NCBI GenBank assembly: GCA_946482565.1
Contig: CAMLSB010000004.1
Location: forward strand, 1 to 35,712
DNA length: 35,712 bases
Reading direction: 5' to 3'
From: an uncultured Lysobacteraceae bacterium
Lineage (GTDB): Bacteria > Pseudomonadota > Gammaproteobacteria > Xanthomonadales > Xanthomonadaceae
In this document: positions 29,952 to 35,712 of the stretch, one piece after another
Layout: each line of letters begins with the position of its first letter
Position numbering within the stretch: position 1 is the stretch's first letter
Notes under the pieces: model-generated
Seen by the model: the letters and a program-made list of their open reading frames with translations, nothing else
Database searches by the model: none
Told to the model about the DNA's origin: nothing
Translations under genes and position numbers: made by a program

Positions 29952-31085
29952 GTGCGCATCGACGACATGAGCCGGCTGGGCGCGCTGCGCGCGACCCTGC
30001 TCGAACGACCTGATGAAGTGATGCTGGAGCTCGGCGCCGGCGGCGAGCTGCTGGTCGCGCGCCTGCGCGCCGCGCTTTCCGTGCTGGTGCTGGCCATGCC
30101 GCTGCTCGGCGCCGCGGCGGGCGCAGACGTGGGCGAAACCGTGATCGGGCTCGGCGCGGCGGTCTTCGTCAACGTGATGGCCCAGGTCTGGCTGGCGCTG
30201 GCGCGCAGCCGCCGCCATGCGTGGCTGCCCTATGCCACCTGCAGCTACGACGTCACCACGACCACCGGCGTGCTGCTGCTGCTGGCCCTCGGCGACCGCG
30301 CCGCGGGCGTCAACAGCATGGTGGTCTGGTCCTTCTACCTCGTGGCGATCGCGATGACGGCGCTGCGCAACGACGGCCGCCTGACGCTCTACGCGGGCTT
30401 GCTCGCCATCGTGCAGTACGGGGCGCTCGCCACCTGGGTATTCGCCAGCGCGACCTCGCCCGACCAGTTGCTGTCGCCCGACTATGGGCTGGCGACCGTG
30501 GCCACGCAGGTCGAACGCCTGCTCGTGCTGGCGATCATGGCGCTGCTGTCGTTGTGCATCGTCTACCGGATGCAACGCCTGGTGGAAATGTCGGGACGCG
30601 ACGGGCTCACCGGGCTGCCCAACCGCATGTGGCTGCACCAGCAGCTGCCGCACATGCTCGAGGACCTGCGCCATGGCGGTTCGATCAGCATCGCGCTGCT
30701 GGACCTCGACCGGTTCCGCCGCATCAACGACGAACTCGGCCGCCCCGGCGGCGACCGCGCGCTGCGCCACGCCGTGGCGGTGCTGTCGTCGGGCCTGCAC
30801 GACCGCGAGCGGCTGGTCCGGCTCGGGGGCGAGGAGTTCGCCGCGCTGATGTACTGCCCGGTCGGCACCGCGTGGGAACGCATGGAACAGCTGCGCCGCG
30901 CGCTGTGGGACCAGCCGTTCCATCCGGGCCACGGCGCGGAACCGCAGCGGATCGCCTTCAGCGCCGGCATCGCCGGCTGGCCGCAGGACGGCCACGACCT
31001 CTCGACGCTGCTCGCCGCCGCCGACCGCCGCCAGCAGGCCTGCAAGCGCCTGGGCGGCAACCGGGTCATGGCGCGCGACGCGTGA
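29952..31085 (+). CDS. membrane-bound GGDEF diguanylate cyclase
   Basis: This 377-aa enzyme would condense two GTP to cyclic di-GMP. About six hydrophobic segments lie between residues 39 and 205. The GGDEF domain starts near 215 with DGLTGLPNR (217-225), continues with LDLDRFRRIND and has the catalytic signature GGEEF (292-296). The active-site loop is intact. The inhibitory I-site RxxD normally found just upstream is replaced by HDRE, so product inhibition may be absent. The GTG start is supported by GGGAGG five bases upstream; ATG at 29967 is an alternative. The sensor region is not a family I can name. c-di-GMP commonly governs adhesin display and biofilm, which makes its closeness to the surface-protein cluster suggestive only. 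Confidence 0.93.
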   Translation: MRIDDMSRLGALRATLLERPDEVMLELGAGGELLVARLRAALSVLVLAMPLLGAAAGADVGETVIGLGAAVFVNVMAQVWLALARSRRHAWLPYATCSYDVTTTTGVLLLLALGDRAAGVNSMVVWSFYLVAIAMTALRNDGRLTLYAGLLAIVQYGALATWVFASATSPDQLLSPDYGLATVATQVERLLVLAIMALLSLCIVYRMQRLVEMSGRDGLTGLPNRMWLHQQLPHMLEDLRHGGSISIALLDLDRFRRINDELGRPGGDRALRHAVAVLSSGLHDRERLVRLGGEEFAALMYCPVGTAWERMEQLRRALWDQPFHPGHGAEPQRIAFSAGIAGWPQDGHDLSTLLAAADRRQQACKRLGGNRVMARDA

Positions 31086-31093
31086 TGCCCCGC

Positions 31094-31099
31094 TACACT
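31094..31099 (+). promoter_or_regulatory. possible -10 box (TACACT) before the permease gene
   Basis: TACACT lies 39 bp before the ATG, just after the stop of the cyclase gene. No clear -35 box is seen. Confidence 0.25.
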
Positions 31100-31137
31100 C
31101 CCGCCGTGACGCCGACGACCCCATCCGAGACGACCGC

Positions 31138-32415
31138 ATGAACCTGAAGCTGCGCCTGGTGCTCATGAACTTCCTCCAGTTCTTCATCTGGGGGGCGTGG
31201 CTGCTCACCATCGGTGCGTACTGGTTCCAGAACCGGCAGTGGTCGGGCACGAGCTTCGGCGCGATCTTCTCGACGATGGGCATCTCCGCGCTGTTCATGC
31301 CGGCGCTGATGGGCGTGGTCGCGGACAAGTGGGTCAACGCCGAGAAGCTGTACGGCCTGCTGCACATCGGCGGCGCGGTGATGCTGTTCCTGGTCCCGAA
31401 GGTCGGCGATCCGCACACCATGTTCTGGGTGATGCTGTTCACGATGATCTTCTACATGCCGACGATCTCCCTGGCGATCGCGGTGGCGTACAACGCGCTC
31501 AAGGAGCGCGGCTTCGACGTGGTCCGCGACTACCCGCCGATCCGCGTGTGGGGCACGGTCGGCTTCATCGCCGCGCTATGGACCACGAGCCTGCTGAAGC
31601 TGGAGACGTCGGCGGGGCAGTTCTACATCGCCTCCGCCGCCTCGCTCGTGTTGGGGCTGTACGCGTTCACGCTGCCCCCCGCGCCGCCGCGCATGAAGGA
31701 ATCGCAAAGCCGCTCGCTGGTCGACGTGCTCGGGCTGTCCTCGTTCCGCCTGTTCCGCGACCGCAACATGGCGGTGTTCTTCGTGTTCGCGATGCTGCTG
31801 GGCGCGGCGCTGCAGCTGACCAATGCCTACGGCGACACCTTCCTGCACGACTTCGCCAACGTCGATGCGTACAAGGACACGCTGGCGGTGCGCTATCCCG
31901 CCATCATCATGTCCATTTCGCAGATCAGCGAAACGCTGTTCATCCTGACCATTCCCTTCTTCCTCAAGCGCTTCGGGATCAAGGCGGTGATGACGATCAG
32001 CATGCTCGCGTGGTTCCTGCGCTTCGGCCTGTTCGCATACGGCGATCCGGGCCCCGGCCTGTGGATGATCGTGCTGTCGTGCATCGTGTACGGCATGGCG
32101 TTCGACTTCTTCAACATTTCCGGCTCGCTCTTCGTCGAGCAGCAGAGCGACCCGCGCATCCGCGCCTCGGCGCAGGGCCTGTTCATGCTGATGACCAACG
32201 GCATCGGCGCGGTGCTGGGCAGCCTGGTCGCCGGTTTCGTGATCGACCACTGGTTCACCGCGCCGGGCGGGGCCAAGGACTGGCACGGCATCTGGGTGAC
32301 GTTCGCGCTGTACTCGCTGGCGATGGCGGTGCTGTTCGTGCCGCTGTTCAGGCACCGGCACGATCGCGGCGCCACCGTGCCCGCGCACGGCGCGGCCGAC
32401 GTCGGCAATCCCTGA
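31138..32415 (+). CDS. nucleoside:H+ symporter family permease (NupG/XapB-like)
   Basis: This 425-aa major-facilitator protein has about 12 hydrophobic helices. It begins MNLKLRLVLMNFLQFFIWGAWL, and the motif FFIWGAWL...G.YW followed by GAIFSTMGISALFMPALMGVVADKW is characteristic of the NupG/XapB nucleoside:proton symporters. Further family-like blocks are DYPPIRVWGTVGFIAA and FDFFNISGSLFVEQ. It presumably imports ribo- or deoxyribonucleosides across the inner membrane. A PfkB sugar or nucleoside kinase follows 41 bp downstream, fitting a salvage operon. The exact substrate cannot be read from sequence. Confidence 0.9.
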   Translation: MNLKLRLVLMNFLQFFIWGAWLLTIGAYWFQNRQWSGTSFGAIFSTMGISALFMPALMGVVADKWVNAEKLYGLLHIGGAVMLFLVPKVGDPHTMFWVMLFTMIFYMPTISLAIAVAYNALKERGFDVVRDYPPIRVWGTVGFIAALWTTSLLKLETSAGQFYIASAASLVLGLYAFTLPPAPPRMKESQSRSLVDVLGLSSFRLFRDRNMAVFFVFAMLLGAALQLTNAYGDTFLHDFANVDAYKDTLAVRYPAIIMSISQISETLFILTIPFFLKRFGIKAVMTISMLAWFLRFGLFAYGDPGPGLWMIVLSCIVYGMAFDFFNISGSLFVEQQSDPRIRASAQGLFMLMTNGIGAVLGSLVAGFVIDHWFTAPGGAKDWHGIWVTFALYSLAMAVLFVPLFRHRHDRGATVPAHGAADVGNP

Positions 32416-32428
32416 GCGCAGGCTGCCG

Positions 32429-32442
32429 AACCGGATCCGGTT
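32429..32442. promoter_or_regulatory. perfect 14-bp palindrome between permease and kinase genes
   Basis: AACCGGATCCGGTT is fully self-complementary. It lies between the stop of the permease and the ATG of the kinase. It could be a regulator site or an RNA hairpin in the operon; no T tract follows. Confidence 0.45.
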
Positions 32443-32456
32443 GCCGGGAACCGCGG

Positions 32457-33431
32457 ATGTCGAAGGGAAACTGCGAAGTCGTCGTCGTCGGCTCGTTCAA
32501 CGTCGACCACGTGTGGCGCTGCGAGGCGCTGCCGGCGCCCGGCGCGACGCTCGCGGGTGAATACGCCAGCGGCCCCGGCGGCAAGGGCTTCAACCAGGCG
32601 ATCGCGGCCGCGCGCGCCGGTGCGCGCACCGCGTTCGTGTGCGCGCTCGGCGACGACGCCGGCGGGCAACTTGCGCGCGCGCTGGCCGATGCGGATGGGC
32701 TGGACCTGCGCGCACTGGCCAGCGAAGCGCCCACCGGCACCGCCGGCATCTACGTGGATGTCGCCGGCCGCAACAGCATCGTGATCGGCGCGGGCGCGAA
32801 CGCCGGATTGTCGCCGGCGCACGTCGCGGTGCAGGCCGATGCCTTCCGCACGGCGCGTGTCGTGCTCGCGCAGCTCGAGTCGCCCGTCGACGCGATCGCC
32901 GCGGCGCTCGCGGCGGGTCGCGAACGCCGCGCGACGACCGTGCTCAACCCGGCGCCGGCCAACGCCGCCACCACGCTGGCGCTGCTGGCGCTGGCCGACG
33001 TGCTGACGCCGAACGAAACCGAATTCTCCGCGCTGGTCGCGCGCCACGTCGGTGCGCGCATCGATCCTGCCGACGTCGCCGAGCTCGACCAGGCCCGCCT
33101 GCACGCGCTGTGCCGGGAACTGGCGCCGGCGGCGAGCGTGGTCGTGACGCTCGGCGCGATCGGCTGCTTCGTGTCGCATCCGGAAGGCGCGACGCGTGGC
33201 GACACCTCGACCTGTTACCGGATCGGCGCGGAATCCGTGCGCGCGACCGACACCACCGGCGCCGGCGACGCTTTCAACGGTGCGCTGGCGGCTTCGCTCG
33301 CGCTCGACGCCGGGCTTCCGTTCGCGGTCCACGTCGCGTTCGCCTCGCGCTATGCCGCGCTGTCCACCGAGCGCGCCGGCGCGGCCGCGGCGATGCCGCT
33401 GCGGGCCGACGTCCTCGCCCGCTTCGCCTGA
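32457..33431 (+). CDS. PfkB-family carbohydrate or nucleoside kinase, ribokinase-like
   Basis: This is a 324-aa ribokinase-superfamily enzyme. PfkB signature 1 is GPGGKGFNQA (39-48). Signature 2 is TDTTGAGDAFNGAL with the catalytic base Asp 271. The order and length fit ribokinase (RbsK), but an adenosine, inosine or other nucleoside kinase is equally compatible. The link with the upstream nucleoside permease suggests phosphorylation of ribose or of an imported nucleoside. The start ATG has only a weak GGGAA-type site before it. A 10-bp perfect inverted repeat follows the stop. Confidence 0.9.
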   Translation: MSKGNCEVVVVGSFNVDHVWRCEALPAPGATLAGEYASGPGGKGFNQAIAAARAGARTAFVCALGDDAGGQLARALADADGLDLRALASEAPTGTAGIYVDVAGRNSIVIGAGANAGLSPAHVAVQADAFRTARVVLAQLESPVDAIAAALAAGRERRATTVLNPAPANAATTLALLALADVLTPNETEFSALVARHVGARIDPADVAELDQARLHALCRELAPAASVVVTLGAIGCFVSHPEGATRGDTSTCYRIGAESVRATDTTGAGDAFNGALAASLALDAGLPFAVHVAFASRYAALSTERAGAAAAMPLRADVLARFA

Positions 33432-33435
33432 CCCG

Positions 33436-33457
33436 GTTCCGGCCCCCGGGCCGGAAC
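33436..33457 (+). terminator. 10-bp perfect inverted repeat after the kinase gene
   Basis: GTTCCGGCCC and GGGCCGGAAC flank a 2-bp centre, five bases after the TGA. The stem is very strong but no T run follows, so it is a candidate 3' end or transcription pause rather than a textbook intrinsic terminator. Confidence 0.45.
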
Positions 33458-33473
33458 GCAGCGTCGCCCCGCG

Positions 33474-33479
33474 TAGAAT
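33474..33479 (+). promoter_or_regulatory. candidate -10 box (TAGAAT) of dusB, implying a leaderless mRNA
   Basis: TAGAAT ends seven bases before the ATG at 33487, so transcription would begin on or next to the start codon. It also overlaps an alternative in-frame ATG at 33478. Confidence 0.4.
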
Positions 33480-33486
33480 GCGCCCC

Positions 33487-34485
33487 ATGCGCATCGGCCC
33501 CTACCGCATCGAGCCCAACGTGATCCTGGCCCCGATGGCCGGGGTCACCGACAAGCCGTTCCGCGTGCTGTGCAAGCAGCTGGGCGCGGGCCTGGCGATG
33601 TCGGAGATGACGACGTCGGACCCGCGCTTCTGGCAGACCACCAAGTCGCTGCGGCGCATGGACCACGCCGGCGAACCCGATCCCGTGGGCGTGCAGATCG
33701 CCGGCACCGAACCGGCGGTGCTCGCCGAAGCCGCCCGCTACAACGTGGACCACGGCGCGCAGCTCATCGACATCAACATGGGCTGCCCGGCGAAGAAGGT
33801 GTGCAACGCATGGGCGGGTTCGGCGCTGATGCGCGACGAAGCGCTGGTGGCGCGGATCCTCGAGGCGGTGGTGGGCGCGGTCGACGTGCCGGTAACGCTG
33901 AAGATCCGCACGGGCTGGGACGCGAACCATCGCAATGCGCCGGCGATCGCGCGCATCGCCGAGGCGTCGGGCATCGCCGCGCTGGCCGTGCACGGGCGCA
34001 GCCGCGAGCAGCAATACACCGGTGTCGCCGAATACGACACCGTCGCGGCGATCAAGGCGTCATTGGGCATTCCCGTGATCGCGAACGGCGACATCGATTC
34101 GCCGCGGAAGGCCGCCGACGTGCTGCGCCGCACCGGTTGCGATGCGGTGATGGTCGGTCGCGCGGCGCAGGGCCGGCCGTGGATCTTCCGCGACATCGCC
34201 CACTACCTCGCACACGGCGAACTGCTGCCCGAGCCGACCGCTGCGGAGGTGCGCGACATCCTGCTCGGCCACCTCGACGCGCTGCACGCGTTCCATGGCG
34301 AGGAAGCCGGCGTGCGCATCGCCCGCAAGCACCTGGGCTGGTACGCGAAGGACCGCCCCGAGAACCACGCGTTCCGCGCGGTGGTGAACCGCGCGCAGAC
34401 CGCCACGGAACAGGTGCGCCTGACCCGCGATTATTTCGACGCGCTCGCCGCCGGCGTGGCGCCCGGATTGCCCGCCGCGGCCTAG
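33487..34485 (+). CDS. dusB: tRNA-dihydrouridine synthase B
   Basis: This 332-aa flavoenzyme reduces specific uridines of tRNA to dihydrouridine using NADPH. APMAGVTDKPFR near the start contributes to FMN binding. NMGCPAKKV contains the catalytic Cys 100. KIRTGWD and AVHGRSREQQYTG hold further active-site residues. IANGDIDSP and VMVGRAAQGRPWIF complete the TIM barrel, and a helical C-terminal domain follows. NMGCPAKKV favours DusB over DusA or DusC. The ATG at 33487 matches the usual N-terminus (MRIGPYRIE); an ATG three codons earlier is possible. Its TAG stop overlaps the stop of the convergent gene by two bases. In many enterobacteria dusB is followed by fis; here it is not. Confidence 0.95.
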   Translation: MRIGPYRIEPNVILAPMAGVTDKPFRVLCKQLGAGLAMSEMTTSDPRFWQTTKSLRRMDHAGEPDPVGVQIAGTEPAVLAEAARYNVDHGAQLIDINMGCPAKKVCNAWAGSALMRDEALVARILEAVVGAVDVPVTLKIRTGWDANHRNAPAIARIAEASGIAALAVHGRSREQQYTGVAEYDTVAAIKASLGIPVIANGDIDSPRKAADVLRRTGCDAVMVGRAAQGRPWIFRDIAHYLAHGELLPEPTAAEVRDILLGHLDALHAFHGEEAGVRIARKHLGWYAKDRPENHAFRAVVNRAQTATEQVRLTRDYFDALAAGVAPGLPAAA

Positions 34486-35501
34486 CGCGCCGGCTGCGGC
34501 GCGGGAGGCCTGCCGTGCATCCAGCGCCGCGCGAGCACTCCCAGCGCCTTGCGCAGCTGCATGCGCTCGACGTCGTAGGGCGGATCGATGGCCTGCCACG
34601 CATCGCCTTCCCGCTTCGCCACCGCGTACGAGAAGCTGTAATCGGGCTCCTGGCCCATGCGCAGGTCGCTGAGCACCAGCGTGCCGTCGCGCACGTCCGC
34701 CTTCTGGAAGCCATGGTTGAACCAGGCGAGGCGCCGCACCGCGGGAACGCCCGACGCGGCCCGCAATGCCGTGGTGTCCGAAGCATGGAAGGTGAAGGCC
34801 ATCGGTGCTGCGTCGCCGATCCGACGGACGCCCTCGACGAAGCCGCCTTCTTCCATCGCGACCACCCGCCAGCGCAGCGTCGTCAGCGGCGCCGGCACCG
34901 AGAACCGCGGCGCCTCGGCGAGCCCGAGCCTGGCCAGCGCCGGCGTCGCCGCGCGCTCGACCATCGCCTTCGCCGCGAGCGACCAGCCCACGTAGCCCAC
35001 GCCGAGCGCGATGCCCAGCGCGAGCGCACGCGTCCCGATCCGTTCGCGCGCGAACCACGCCACCACGCACGCCACGAACCACGGGAGCGTGAACCACGGA
35101 TCTACGATGAACAGGCTCGACCACATGATCGGCCGCATCGGCAGCGGCCAGAACAGCTGCGTGCCGTAGACGGTGAAGCTGTCGAGCAGCGGGTGCGCCA
35201 TCAGGCACACGAGGATCGCCCACCACCAGCGCACCGGCTCCTCCGCGACCCGGCCGCCACGCTGTTTGAAGAACGCCCAGAGCGCCCAGGCGACGAACGG
35301 CAGCACCAGCCACGAATGCGTCGCGCTGCGGTGCCAGGTCATGCGCACCACCGGGCTGTCGAAGAACGCCAGCGGCACGATGTCCAGGTCCGGCAGGGTG
35401 TTGAGCGCGGCGCCGGCCAGCAGCGCCGCGCGGCGATGTCGCGCGGGGACGAGGGCGGCGGCGATCGCGCCGCCGTAGAACAGGTGGGTGATCGAATCCA
35501 T
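34482..35501 (-). CDS. YdjM/DUF457-type inner-membrane protein (putative metal-dependent hydrolase)
   Basis: A 339-aa membrane protein. The frame opens at 35603, but the ATG at 35501 giving MDSITHLFYGGAIAAAL is the family N-terminus. Conserved His/Asp motifs are DSITH, LPDLDIVP, WHRSATHSW and MAHPLLDSFTVYGTQ, spread over about five N-terminal hydrophobic segments. These are typical of the YdjM/YbcI group (LexA-regulated in E. coli, described as metal-dependent hydrolase-like). The C-terminal ~150 residues form a soluble region with RRLAWFNHGFQ and VLSDLRMGQEPDYSF. The actual reaction is not established. It is convergent with dusB and divergent from metK. Confidence 0.9.
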   Translation of the reverse strand: MDSITHLFYGGAIAAALVPARHRRAALLAGAALNTLPDLDIVPLAFFDSPVVRMTWHRSATHSWLVLPFVAWALWAFFKQRGGRVAEEPVRWWWAILVCLMAHPLLDSFTVYGTQLFWPLPMRPIMWSSLFIVDPWFTLPWFVACVVAWFARERIGTRALALGIALGVGYVGWSLAAKAMVERAATPALARLGLAEAPRFSVPAPLTTLRWRVVAMEEGGFVEGVRRIGDAAPMAFTFHASDTTALRAASGVPAVRRLAWFNHGFQKADVRDGTLVLSDLRMGQEPDYSFSYAVAKREGDAWQAIDPPYDVERMQLRKALGVLARRWMHGRPPAPQPAR

Positions 35502-35546
35502 GCTGAATCCTAGACGGCAACGGGGGCACAATGGCGCTCCCGCGCC

Positions 35547-35576
35547 GTGGCATGGCCGGGACCGGGCGTGTATCAT
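35547..35576 (+). promoter_or_regulatory. candidate metK promoter
   Basis: GTGGCA (35547-35552) and TATCAT (35571-35576) are 18 bp apart and match 4 of 6 positions each or nearly so. Transcription would start near 35583, leaving a leader of roughly 47 nt. Confidence 0.35.
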
Positions 35577-35602
35577 TCCCGGCCATCCTTTCATCCGTAT
35601 CA

Positions 35603-35616
35603 AGGGATATATCCCT
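35603..35616 (+). promoter_or_regulatory. 14-bp palindrome / hairpin in the metK leader, abutting the ribosome binding site
   Basis: AGGGATATATCCCT is a perfect palindrome; as RNA it can form a 5-bp stem with a UAUA loop. The ribosome binding site GGAG (35617-35620) starts on the next base, nine bases before the metK ATG. Confidence 0.55.
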
Positions 35617-35629
35617 GGAGCCCCGCCCG

Positions 35630-35712
35630 ATGTCCAAGTCCGCCTACCTCTTCACCTCCGAATCGGTCTCCGAAGGCCATCCGGACAAGGTCGCCGACCA
35701 GATCTCCGACGC
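35630..35712 (+). CDS. metK: S-adenosylmethionine synthetase, first 27 codons only
   Basis: [20 protein letters not shown] followed by VADQISDA is the invariant N-terminus of MetK, which makes S-adenosylmethionine from ATP and methionine. SEGHPDK contains the His that contacts the triphosphate. The gene runs off the right edge of the window. The start ATG is supported by GGAG nine bases upstream. Confidence 0.96.
   Translation, partial: MSKSAYLFTSESVSEGHPDKVADQISD

Noticed and set aside
35577..35629. SAM or SAH riboswitch before metK
   Set aside because: The leader is under 60 nt and has only one small hairpin, with no pseudoknot or multi-stem core of the known classes.

Overview
The window is high-GC DNA (roughly two thirds G+C by eye) and looks like chromosome of a gammaproteobacterium of the Xanthomonadaceae/Lysobacteraceae (a Lysobacter- or Luteimonas-like organism). 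Reasons: a monofunctional RelA, a proteobacterial HrpA, a PfkB kinase next to a nucleoside-type permease, a DusB-metK neighbourhood, frequent GTG/TTG starts and weak ribosome binding sites. The genus is inference; no rRNA or other marker is present.

Layout. (1) 1-5433, minus strand: relA (3' end outside the window) preceded by hrpA. (2) 5506-27739, minus strand: a 22-kb run of six secreted or outer-membrane genes in one orientation. In transcription order these are: a 167-aa stand-alone domain protein; a 411-aa secreted protein; a ~1775-aa protein with DUF11 and SdrD-B-like domains and a very large C-terminal outer-membrane beta-barrel; and three giant repeat proteins of 1673, 1565 and 1671 aa. 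(3) 27740-28040: a 301-bp divergent intergenic region with repeated operator-like elements. (4) 28041-34485, plus strand: recQ, a membrane diguanylate cyclase, a NupG-type permease, a PfkB-family (ribokinase-like) kinase and dusB. (5) 34482-35501, minus: a YdjM-type membrane protein convergent with dusB. (6) 35630 to the end, plus: the first codons of metK behind a hairpin leader.

The notable system is the 22-kb surface-protein cluster. Each giant protein has an interchangeable N-terminal head: two share one type and the third has a CshA fibrillar-adhesin-like head. The head is followed by a cassette (DUF11, a K...DLNGGD DUF11-like domain, an unassigned 'KVLYVY' domain and a 'DPFG' domain) present about twice. 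Each protein then ends in a prealbumin-like domain and a shared C-terminal module ending RIE or RIR. The same module, or its core motif, recurs alone in the two small secreted proteins at the head of the operon. My inference is a fibre or adhesin assembly whose parts dock through this common module, with the barrel protein as outer-membrane anchor or exporter. A terminator-like hairpin after the first gene and a strong GAAA-loop hairpin before the second suggest graded expression, with small subunits abundant and giants rare.

The flanks are mostly housekeeping: stringent response (relA), RNA helicase (hrpA), DNA repair (recQ), c-di-GMP synthesis, nucleoside salvage, tRNA dihydrouridine formation and S-adenosylmethionine synthesis. 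I saw no tRNA, rRNA, CRISPR array, insertion sequence or phage gene.
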